Assembly (NCBI GenBank): GCA_946479185.1 | Contig: CAMLFF010000105.1 | Span: 1 to 9,482, forward strand | Length of the DNA stretch: 9,482 nucleotides | From: an uncultured Sphingobium sp. | GTDB lineage: Bacteria; Pseudomonadota; Alphaproteobacteria; Sphingomonadales; Sphingomonadaceae | Direction: 5' to 3' | In this document: positions 1-5,977 of the stretch, piece by piece | Layout of the letters: every line of letters begins with the position of its first letter | Position numbering within the stretch: the first letter of the stretch is position 1 | Notes under the pieces: generated by a model | Database searches by the model: none | The model's input: the letters and a program-made list of their open reading frames with translations, nothing else | What the model was told of the DNA's origin: nothing | Program-made: the position numbers and the translations under genes

Positions 1-2
1 TC

Positions 3-95
3 TCGAGCGGCATTGGCGGCAATGCGATGGGCATTGAGGATGAGCAGGCCAAGCTGGAGCTGGTCGTGCGCGTGGCGGAGGATGTTTGGGGCTGA
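3..95 (+). CDS. C-terminal end of an unidentified protein (5' end outside window)
   Basis: An open frame enters from the left edge and stops with TGA at 93-95. It encodes about 30 residues containing GIGGNAMGIEDEQAKLELV and ending in VAEDVWG. Most third codon positions are G or C, as in the neighbouring genes, which supports real coding. The tail has a glycine-rich start and then an acidic, probably helical end. I do not recognise the family from so little sequence and give no function. It ends about 90 bases before the MarR gene on the same strand, and that gap carries its own regulatory palindrome, so it is probably a separate transcription unit. Confidence 0.55.
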   Translation, partial: SSGIGGNAMGIEDEQAKLELVVRVAEDVWG

Positions 96-111
96 CGTCG
101 GCAAAATCCTC

Positions 112-169
112 GATTGACAATCAGCTTAAATCATTATCAAGTGACTTTATATAAAGCTGTTTGTCAGTC
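112..169. promoter_or_regulatory. Probable MarR-type operator and promoter region upstream of the ferC-like gene
   Basis: Positions 114-140 form an imperfect 27-bp palindrome. The left half reads TTGACAATCA and the right half TCATTATCAA; 9 of the 13 paired positions are complementary. A further half-site (TTTGTCA, 160-166) lies downstream. Arm 115-128 is also inverted relative to 153-166, matching at 12 of 14 positions. TTGACA (114-119) looks like a -35 box lying inside the palindrome. The -10 is unclear: candidates are TATCAA at 135-140 (15-base spacer) or the AT-rich TATATAA run at 148-154. Palindromes of this length and A/T-rich half-site are typical MarR-family sites. Position before a MarR gene suggests autoregulation and control of the downstream hydratase, an inference. 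Confidence 0.6.
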
Positions 170-185
170 TAGGAAGCGTTAGAAA

Positions 186-674
186 ATGATCGTGCAATCT
201 GCGGAGCGAGCGGCTGCCCGTGAGGAGAATGAGCGCAGGTTCCGTCTGCTCTATCTGCTCAAGCGCAGCTATACGGCGGCGAAAGTGGCGCTGGATGAGC
301 TGGTGCGCGAGCATGGCCTTTCCGCGAGCGATTTCACCATGCTCTCATTTCTCAAGGGGCTTGAACCTTGCTCGGCGGCTGATCTTGCGCGCGCCCAGCG
401 GGTGACGCCGCAGGCGGTTACGCAGCAGATTGCGCAGTTGCGCGCGAAGGATCTGGTGACAAGTGAGACGAGCGAGGTCAATCGCCGGATATCGCTGATT
501 TCCATGACCGCTGCCGGGCGCGCGGCGCTCGCGAAGGTGAGCGCGGCGGCGCGCAAGCTTGAAGACGAGATGATGGCGGACCTGAGCCGTGAGGAGAGCG
601 AAACGCTCACGACACTGCTCGCCCGCCTGATCGAAACCGCTGATGAAAAGGACCAGACAAGCAATGGCGAGTGA
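186..674 (+). CDS. MarR-family transcriptional regulator, FerC-like
   Basis: A 162-residue winged-helix regulator of normal MarR length. Helices at about residues 17-60 are followed by the DNA-binding helix-turn-helix at about 62-92 (SAADLARAQRVTPQAVTQQI). The wing is at about 96-110 (SEVNRRISLISMT, with Asn where many MarR proteins have Asp before the Arg pair), and a C-terminal dimerisation helix begins at about 115. ATG 186 is preceded by AGGAA at 171-175. The end overlaps the start of the hydratase gene by 11 bases, so the two are almost certainly co-transcribed and translationally coupled. In Sphingobium SYK-6 the MarR protein FerC sits just upstream of ferB, represses the ferulate operon, and is released by hydroxycinnamoyl-CoA thioesters. 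The same arrangement here suggests the same role. Membership of MarR is secure; the FerC assignment is by context. Confidence 0.9.
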   Translation: MIVQSAERAAAREENERRFRLLYLLKRSYTAAKVALDELVREHGLSASDFTMLSFLKGLEPCSAADLARAQRVTPQAVTQQIAQLRAKDLVTSETSEVNRRISLISMTAAGRAALAKVSAAARKLEDEMMADLSREESETLTTLLARLIETADEKDQTSNGE

Positions 675-1497
675 CCTGACATTCGAAACCGTGAAAGTGA
701 CTCTGGACGAGGGCATTGCCTGGGTGTCGCTCAACCGGCCCGAGAAGCGCAATGCAATGAGCCCCACTGTGAACCGCGAAATGTGGGTGGTTCTGGATGA
801 GCTGGAGCTGCGCGAAGAGGTGGGCGTGATCGTGCTGACGGGTGAGGGCGAGGCCTTCTCTGCGGGCATGGACCTGAAGGAATATTTCCGCGAGACGGAG
901 GGCGAATCCTCGGTCGTGCAGGCACGCTATCGCCGTGCGGCGACGGACTGGATGTGGCGGCGGCTGATGCATTATCCCAAGCCGACCATCGCGATGGTGA
1001 ATGGCTGGTGCTTTGGCGGCGCCTTCACGCCTCTGGTCGCGTGCGATCTGGCGATTGCGGCGGATGAGGCGATTTTCGGCCTTTCCGAGATTAATTGGGG
1101 CATCATCCCGGCAGGCAATGTGACCAAAGCCGTGGCGCAGGTGATGAACCATCGTGACTCGCTCTATTATATCATGACCGGCGACCCGTTTGACGGGAAG
1201 AAGGCGGCGGAGATGGGGCTGGTCAATCGGTCCGTTCCGCTTGCGGAGTTGCGGACGGAGACGGAAGCTTTGGCGCGCAAGCTGCTCTCCAAGAACCCGA
1301 CGATTTTGCGCCATGCCAAGTCGGCGTTCAAATATGTCGAGCGGTTGGATTGGGATACGTCCGAGGCGATGCTGGGCGCCTTTGCGGCGACGGCGGCGTC
1401 ACAGGATCCCGAGCGCGGACGGCGCAAGGGGATGACGCAGTTTCTGGATGAGAAGTCGTTCAAGCCGGGGCTTGGTGGGTATCGTCGGGAGGAGTGA
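664..1497 (+). CDS. ferB: Hydroxycinnamoyl-CoA (feruloyl/p-coumaroyl-CoA) hydratase/lyase
   Basis: A 277-residue crotonase-fold enzyme. The family hydrates feruloyl- or p-coumaroyl-CoA and cleaves the product retro-aldol fashion to vanillin or 4-hydroxybenzaldehyde plus acetyl-CoA, in the cytoplasm. The sequence aligns without gaps over nearly its whole length to my recollection of Pseudomonas fluorescens AN103 HCHL. Shared signatures are LNRPEKRNAMSPT, AGMDLKEYFRE, PTIAMVNGWCFGG, LSEINWGI and SLYYIMTG. Catalytic Glu143 of AN103 corresponds to Glu142 here and Tyr75 to Tyr74. Ser123 is replaced by Thr122, and the position of Tyr239 appears to be Gly238. I chose ATG 664 rather than the in-frame ATG at 643 because it matches the family N-terminus and has AAGGA at 648-652. 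The feruloyl-CoA synthetase gene ferA, which follows ferB in SYK-6, is absent here. Family is secure; exact substrate is less so given Gly238. Confidence 0.88.
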   Translation: MASDLTFETVKVTLDEGIAWVSLNRPEKRNAMSPTVNREMWVVLDELELREEVGVIVLTGEGEAFSAGMDLKEYFRETEGESSVVQARYRRAATDWMWRRLMHYPKPTIAMVNGWCFGGAFTPLVACDLAIAADEAIFGLSEINWGIIPAGNVTKAVAQVMNHRDSLYYIMTGDPFDGKKAAEMGLVNRSVPLAELRTETEALARKLLSKNPTILRHAKSAFKYVERLDWDTSEAMLGAFAATAASQDPERGRRKGMTQFLDEKSFKPGLGGYRREE

Positions 1498-1518
1498 GTT
1501 GAAGAGGGGGCTGTCGCG

Positions 1519-2886
1519 TCAGCCGGGTGCGACCAGTCTCTTGCGCCATGGCCCATAGCGATACCAGATGACGCACAGCGCCAAGGCCGCGATGTTCGCG
1601 AAGACATAGCTCCACCAAATGCCCAGAATGCCCATGGATGTGCCAAGCGCCACGATATAGGCGAAGGGCATTTGGAAAACCCATTGCATGACGATGGAGA
1701 GTGTCATGGACTGGCGCGTACTGCCGGCGCCCCTAAAGGCTCCGAGAAGAGCCTGATTTGCAGCCATGACGCCCAGAAATGGGAAGCAGATATAGCCGAA
1801 TGTGGTGGCGCTGGCAGCCACGGCGGGCGCGCCGGGCGCGAGTGCGCCCATGATTGCGGGCACGAATGGCAAATGGGCGAGGCCAATTGCGGTGAGGCAG
1901 AAAAAGCCGAGCATTGCCGATATCCGCGCGGCGGCCATTGCACGATCCGTCAGACCCGCACCGATGTTTTGGCCGACGACCGCTGCCGTCGCGATGGAGA
2001 GGCCGATCATCGGCGTGAACCAGAAGAAGAGCGGGCGGGTGCCGACTCCATAAGCTGCCAAGCCCACCGTGCCGAAGCCTGCCGCAAGGGACATGAGCAA
2101 GAGCGATGAGAAGGTGCGGATTGCCTGCTCGATGGAGGCAGGCAGGCCAAGGCTGGTTGCCCTGCGGATATGCTGCCAATCCGGCCTGAACTGGCTTAGC
2201 TTCAAATGAAGGGCCGAGTGGCCGGATATGAGGTGATGGAGGCCGACGATGAGCGCGCCGATCTGCACCGTAACGGTGGCGATTGCAGCGCCTGCCACGC
2301 CAAGCGCCGGGATGGGGCCGATGCCAAAGATGAGGACCGGATCAAGCAGGGCATTGAGGATGAGAGCGACAATCTGGACGCGCATGGCGAAGCGCACTTC
2401 TCCAACGGCATTGAGCATAGCCTGTAGCGCCATGAATCCGAACATCGGGATCATGCCGATGTAGCGGATATTGAGATAATCATGGGCGAGGTCATGAATT
2501 GCAGGGCTGACACCGATGAGCCGGAGCACTGGCGAGGCGGAGAGCATGCCGATGAGGGTGAAGGCGAGCGCGATCAGCGCCACCATGAGCAAGGTTTGCG
2601 CCGCGACATGATCCAGCATGTCATGTCTTTTAGCGCCAGCATATTGGGCGATGAGCACGGCGCCTGCGGTCGTAAGTCCCGAGCCGAGCGCAATGAGCAC
2701 GAAGAAGAGCGGGCCGCTGGCGGCGACCGCCGCGATGGCGTTTTCACCCAGCCGACCGACCCAGAAGCTGTTGATGATATCGTAGAAGGATTGAAAGAGG
2801 TTGGTGAGCGTGATGGGCCAAGCCACCCGCAACAGGATGCCGATCAACGGCCCCTCTGTCATGCTCACCGCACCTGACTTCGCCAT
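1519..2886 (-). CDS. MATE-family multidrug/metabolite efflux transporter
   Basis: A 455-residue integral membrane protein with about 12 hydrophobic segments, the usual MATE size. MATE proteins are inner-membrane antiporters that export organic compounds using Na+ or H+ gradients. Visible family features are the N-terminal PITLTNLFQSFYDIINSFWVGRLG, the segment LNALLDPVLIFG followed by GVAGAAIAT, and the second-repeat motifs VVGQNIGAG and FRGAGSTRQS. The start at 2886 is preferred over the in-frame ATG at 3000. It has AGGGGGAAG just upstream, and the earlier start would overlap the end of the preceding oxidoreductase gene and add a proline- and arginine-rich non-membrane leader. It lies 97 bases downstream of the FAD oxidoreductase on the same strand with no clear promoter between, so co-transcription is likely. 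It is convergent with the hydratase gene, 21 bases away. The transported compound cannot be read from sequence. Confidence 0.92.
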   Translation of the reverse strand: MAKSGAVSMTEGPLIGILLRVAWPITLTNLFQSFYDIINSFWVGRLGENAIAAVAASGPLFFVLIALGSGLTTAGAVLIAQYAGAKRHDMLDHVAAQTLLMVALIALAFTLIGMLSASPVLRLIGVSPAIHDLAHDYLNIRYIGMIPMFGFMALQAMLNAVGEVRFAMRVQIVALILNALLDPVLIFGIGPIPALGVAGAAIATVTVQIGALIVGLHHLISGHSALHLKLSQFRPDWQHIRRATSLGLPASIEQAIRTFSSLLLMSLAAGFGTVGLAAYGVGTRPLFFWFTPMIGLSIATAAVVGQNIGAGLTDRAMAAARISAMLGFFCLTAIGLAHLPFVPAIMGALAPGAPAVAASATTFGYICFPFLGVMAANQALLGAFRGAGSTRQSMTLSIVMQWVFQMPFAYIVALGTSMGILGIWWSYVFANIAALALCVIWYRYGPWRKRLVAPG

Positions 2887-2913
2887 AATTGCTTCCCCCT
2901 TGGTTGGAGGGGG
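2887..2913 (-). promoter_or_regulatory. Ribosome binding site inside a short GC hairpin, MATE gene
   Basis: Read on the - strand, CCCCCT (2913-2908) can pair perfectly with AGGGGG (2900-2895) across a 7-base loop. The AGGGGG arm is also the purine-rich Shine-Dalgarno-like sequence, ending 8 bases before ATG 2886. The hairpin would therefore hide the ribosome binding site. It could lower translation or serve as a regulated switch, or it may be a dispersed palindromic repeat that happens to lie here. Confidence 0.45.
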
Positions 2914-2983
2914 TAACGGCAGACGGATTCCTACGCAAGAAACCTCAAGGGTGCGCGATACGCTATGGTGTATGCGGCGCTGT

Positions 2984-4480
2984 CTAAGCCGCCGCCACAT
3001 TTAGCCCGCGTGATTTCAGCGTTGCGCGCACTTCCTCGATGCGCACCTCGGCGCGGTCGAGGTTCACGCCGCCTTCGATCAGCATCTCCCGCACTCGCGC
3101 TACGTCAACCTGTCGAGGTGTGACACGCGCCTGCACAGCCAGTGCCGCCGCTGCCCCTGCGGCTTCGCCCATCGCCATGCATTCAGGCATCAGGCGCACT
3201 CTTTGATGGGCCTCATTATCGAACGAGACCGTCTTGCCCGCGACCAGCAGATTTTCCACGCCCACCGGCAACATGCAGCGATAGGGCAGGCCCAGCACCA
3301 CGATGGAGATGGGCATCTCGGTCAGGTCATGGCATTTGCCGCCCTCGCTGCCATCGGGCTTGTGGCGCACCCAGCCTTTGAGGTTGGGGCCGCGATAGAC
3401 TTTGAGGGCGATTTCATCCTCAAACACCGCGCCATCGAAAATATCGTCGCGGGTGAGCGTGTAATCGCCGACGATGCGGCGACTATCGCGCACGCCGATC
3501 TGGGGCGCCATGTCGATGAGATAGGCCTCCTCCATGCCGGGGATGCGCTTGACGAAGGGCAGGAAATCGCGCGCGCGGCGGCGGCCTTCTACTTCCGCAC
3601 CGGTCATGTCGGCGGCGTCGGTCGGGTCACGGTCCAGCACTTGCACGGCGTAGAGATAGCCGATGCCATGTTTGAGATTGGCTGGCGTGGCGCCGAAGAT
3701 TGAGATGTGGTGGCCAAAGGTGCCGGGAAGGCTGCCTTCCTCCTTGCCGGTTGCGACGAGGGACTTCCAGCCAGTGAGGTGGACGTATTGCCCGCCATCC
3801 AGCGCATTGGCGGGGGTGCCCCACAGTTTGGAGAAATCATTTGGGTTGGCGCGAGCATGGGCCTGCATCCGCTCCCAATCCACGCCGCCCATGCGGCACA
3901 GCATCATCATGGGTTGCGGGGCCTCGCGGGGGTGCATGGGCACGCCAGCGCGGGCGGCGAGATCGGCATCGCCGCTGGCATCGATGATGACATCGGCAAA
4001 GATCGCCTGACGACCCGACTTATTCTCGATAATGACGCCCTTGAGCGTGTCGCCCTCGCGGATGATATCCACCACCTGAGTGTTGAGCAGAAGGTCGACG
4101 CCGGACTCGACCAGCATGTCCAGCACCACGAGTTTGAGCATCTCGGGATCATAAGCGAGGTTGAAAAATTCGGGGAGGAAATGCTCGGGCGCGGCGCCCT
4201 GCGCGGCGAGGCGCTGCTGCACTTCGCGCAATATGCCGCCGATATTCTCGCAGCTGAGAAACTCGGTGACGAAGGACATTGGCCCCGTACCGCCGACGAC
4301 CGAATTGCGCTCGATCAGCAACACTTCCGCGCCTGCCCGTGCTGCGCGGATTGCGGCGGGGTAGCCGCCTGCGCCAGCCCCGGCGACCAGCACCTGCGTG
4401 CGCCGCACGACCGGGATTTCCCTTGCGGGTTCAAAGTAGCTTTCCCGCTCAGGGGCGGATCCCGATGCCATGCTGTTCAT
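2984..4480 (-). CDS. FAD-dependent oxidoreductase, PF12831-like (paralogue 1)
   Basis: A 498-residue flavoprotein with no signal peptide seen, so probably cytoplasmic. An N-terminal Rossmann FAD-binding motif lies at about residues 28-58, with GAGAGG (34-39) and a ribose-binding Glu57 in LLIER. Then come GGTGPMSF (63-70), a second FAD contact IDASGDAD (166-173), GVRDSRRIVGDYTLTRDDI (329-347), LLVAGKTVSF (411-420) with EAHQRVR (423-429), and the C-terminal FAD segment MAMGEAAGAAAALA (435-448). This order matches the FAD_oxidored (PF12831) family, whose substrates are mostly unknown. It is clearly paralogous to the gene at 4586 but has extra sequence around 220-265. No Shine-Dalgarno is visible before ATG 4480 or the alternative ATG 4471; the transcript may be leaderless. 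It is divergent from the other two paralogues and probably co-transcribed with the MATE gene. Substrate unknown. Confidence 0.9.
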   Translation of the reverse strand: MNSMASGSAPERESYFEPAREIPVVRRTQVLVAGAGAGGYPAAIRAARAGAEVLLIERNSVVGGTGPMSFVTEFLSCENIGGILREVQQRLAAQGAAPEHFLPEFFNLAYDPEMLKLVVLDMLVESGVDLLLNTQVVDIIREGDTLKGVIIENKSGRQAIFADVIIDASGDADLAARAGVPMHPREAPQPMMMLCRMGGVDWERMQAHARANPNDFSKLWGTPANALDGGQYVHLTGWKSLVATGKEEGSLPGTFGHHISIFGATPANLKHGIGYLYAVQVLDRDPTDAADMTGAEVEGRRRARDFLPFVKRIPGMEEAYLIDMAPQIGVRDSRRIVGDYTLTRDDIFDGAVFEDEIALKVYRGPNLKGWVRHKPDGSEGGKCHDLTEMPISIVVLGLPYRCMLPVGVENLLVAGKTVSFDNEAHQRVRLMPECMAMGEAAGAAAALAVQARVTPRQVDVARVREMLIEGGVNLDRAEVRIEEVRATLKSRGLNVAAA

Positions 4481-4551
4481 CTAACTATCATATTGTTATA
4501 TATTTAACGCGTCAATATGCCGACGGCTTGCAAAGTGTATGATGGTTAGAT
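4479..4551. promoter_or_regulatory. Divergent inverted repeat, candidate shared operator
   Basis: Arms 4479-4492 and 4538-4551 are inverted copies matching at 13 of 14 positions. Read outward from the centre, each arm is TATGATRGTTAGAT (R is A or G). The left arm covers the -10 box and start codon of the - strand gene. The right arm puts TATGAT on the + strand upstream of the gene at 4586, although no good -35 stands 16-18 bases before it. TTGCAA at 4528-4533 followed 17 bases later by TAGTTA is an alternative weak + strand promoter. An extra exact copy of GATAGTTA at 4549-4556 overlaps the right arm. The arrangement suggests one regulator acting on both directions; no regulator gene is adjacent. 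Confidence 0.5.
4487..4515 (-). promoter_or_regulatory. Sigma70-like promoter for the FAD oxidoreductase at 2984-4480
   Basis: On the - strand, TTGACG (4515-4510) and TATGAT (4492-4487) are separated by exactly 17 bases. This is a near-consensus sigma70 promoter. The expected start of transcription, seven bases past the -10, is position 4480, which is the A of the start codon. This would give a leaderless mRNA, consistent with the absence of a ribosome binding site. The -10 box lies inside one arm of the inverted repeat. Confidence 0.6.
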
Positions 4552-4585
4552 AGTTACTGCGCCGAGGCGAAGGGGTGTTAAGCGC

Positions 4586-5974
4586 ATGACGACCGACAAG
4601 ATTGAGTGGATCGACGAGCCGGAACAGGTGGTTCCGATCTACGCCAGCACTGATGTGCTCGTGTGCGGCGGTGGCGCTGGGGGCGTTGCGGCGGCTGTCT
4701 CCGCTGCGCGCAACGGCGCACGTGTGCTGATGATCGAGCGCGACACGACGTTGGGCGGCACGGGGCCGCGATCCTTCGTTACCGAATATCATCAGGCCTT
4801 CTTCACCGGGGGCATCATGCGGGAAGTGATCACCCGGCTGCGCGAGATTGGTGGGGCAGACCCGGATTTAGGCGAAGGGCATTTTGCTGTGCCGTTCGAT
4901 CCCGAGATATTGAAATTCGTGCTGGCCGAGATGGTCGAGAAGGCGGGCGTGCAGGTGCTTGCCCAAACCTGGGTAACGGATGCCATTGTAGAGGATGGCG
5001 TCGTCAAAGGCGTGGTCATCGAGAACAAAGCCGGGCGCCAGGCGGTGCTGGCCGATGTGGTGGTCGATGCGACGGGCGATGCCGATATCGTCGCGCGGGC
5101 AGGCGCGCCGATGCAGGACTATGTCCATCCGCAGCCGATGGTGATGCTCTTCCAGATTGGGGGCGTGGATTATACGCGCAGTCAGGATCGCAAGGGGCGC
5201 AGCGATCTGGTGAAGGGCGCCAAGGAGGCGGGGATTCTCGCCGAGGATGTGTATCTCGATAATTTCTCCAACTTCGGCATCGCGCCATCCACGCGGGATG
5301 GGAAGATGGGCTATATTTATGGCGTGCGGGTGTTGCACCGCGACCCTTATGATGCCGATGATCTGACCGATGCGGAAATCCGTGCGCGGCAGGGCGTGCG
5401 GGCGTTTGTGCCGTTTTTGCGGACAGTGCCGGGCTTTGAGGATGCCTATCTCATCAAGGCCGCGCCGATGATCGGCGTGCGCGATTCACGGCGCATCCTT
5501 GGCGATTACACGCTCACGCGGGAGGATATTCTCGGCGGCATCTTTCATGAGGACGATGTTTTCAAACGTTACCATCGCTTGCCCGATACGCCCAATTTCG
5601 TGCGGCATCCCAAGGATGGGAGCGAAGCGACGGCGGAGTTTCGCGAGCGGCTGGCGGCCTCCAAGATGGTCACGTCGGTGTTCGGCGTGCCATTTGGCTG
5701 CCTTTTGCCGCAGACGCTGGAGAATGTGCTGGTCGCGGGCAAGACGGTGTCGATGAGCTATGAGGCGCATTCGCGTTGCCGCCAGATCCCGGACTGCATG
5801 GCCTTTGGTCAGGCGGCGGGGACGGCGGCGGCGCTGGCTTGCCGGGATGGGGTATCGACGCGCGCGGTGGCGATGGATGAATTGCAGGCGCTGCTGATCG
5901 CGCAGGGGCAAAATCTGGTCGATGGCGCGATCGATATCAGCAAAGCCGTGGTTCACGAAATGGTGAGGGATTAA
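4586..5974 (+). CDS. FAD-dependent oxidoreductase, PF12831-like (paralogue 2)
   Basis: A 462-residue cytoplasmic flavoprotein. The Rossmann motif VLVCGGGAGG is at about 24-33, with Glu51 ending the second strand. GGTGPRSF is at 57-64, DATGDAD at 161-167 and GVRDSRRILGDYTLTREDI at 297-315. LVAGKTVSM (382-390) is followed by EAHSRCR (393-399), and the FAD-binding C-terminal segment CMAFGQAAGTAAAL is at 404-417. It shares with paralogue 1 all of these blocks plus the stretch IENKxGRQA. AAGGGG at 4570-4575 stands 10 bases before ATG 4586, a good ribosome binding site. The next gene begins 3 bases after the stop, so the two form an operon. The electron acceptor and substrate cannot be inferred; typical family roles are dehydrogenations or reductions of small organic molecules. 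Confidence 0.9.
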   Translation: MTTDKIEWIDEPEQVVPIYASTDVLVCGGGAGGVAAAVSAARNGARVLMIERDTTLGGTGPRSFVTEYHQAFFTGGIMREVITRLREIGGADPDLGEGHFAVPFDPEILKFVLAEMVEKAGVQVLAQTWVTDAIVEDGVVKGVVIENKAGRQAVLADVVVDATGDADIVARAGAPMQDYVHPQPMVMLFQIGGVDYTRSQDRKGRSDLVKGAKEAGILAEDVYLDNFSNFGIAPSTRDGKMGYIYGVRVLHRDPYDADDLTDAEIRARQGVRAFVPFLRTVPGFEDAYLIKAAPMIGVRDSRRILGDYTLTREDILGGIFHEDDVFKRYHRLPDTPNFVRHPKDGSEATAEFRERLAASKMVTSVFGVPFGCLLPQTLENVLVAGKTVSMSYEAHSRCRQIPDCMAFGQAAGTAAALACRDGVSTRAVAMDELQALLIAQGQNLVDGAIDISKAVVHEMVRD

Positions 5975-5977
5975 GCG

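Noticed and set aside
643..663. Earlier in-frame ATG for the hydratase/lyase
   Set aside because: It adds seven residues (MKRTRQA) absent from the family, and AAGGA at 648-652 is correctly placed for ATG 664.
607..1314. Long - strand open frame opposite the hydratase/lyase
   Set aside because: Arg/His-rich antisense product with no domain; the + strand gene matches a known family along its whole length.
1513..1533. Small hairpin between the convergent hydratase and MATE genes
   Set aside because: Only 5 bp of stem with an 11-base loop and no T-run on either side, so a terminator is not supported.
2887..3000. N-terminal extension of the MATE protein to ATG 3000
   Set aside because: The extra 38 residues are Arg/Pro-rich, unlike MATE proteins, and overlap the end of the upstream gene; ATG 2886 has a good purine-rich site.
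3707..4507. Long + strand open frame opposite paralogue 1
   Set aside because: It is antisense to the FAD-binding half of a well-supported gene, His/Ala/Asp-rich, and no motif is seen.
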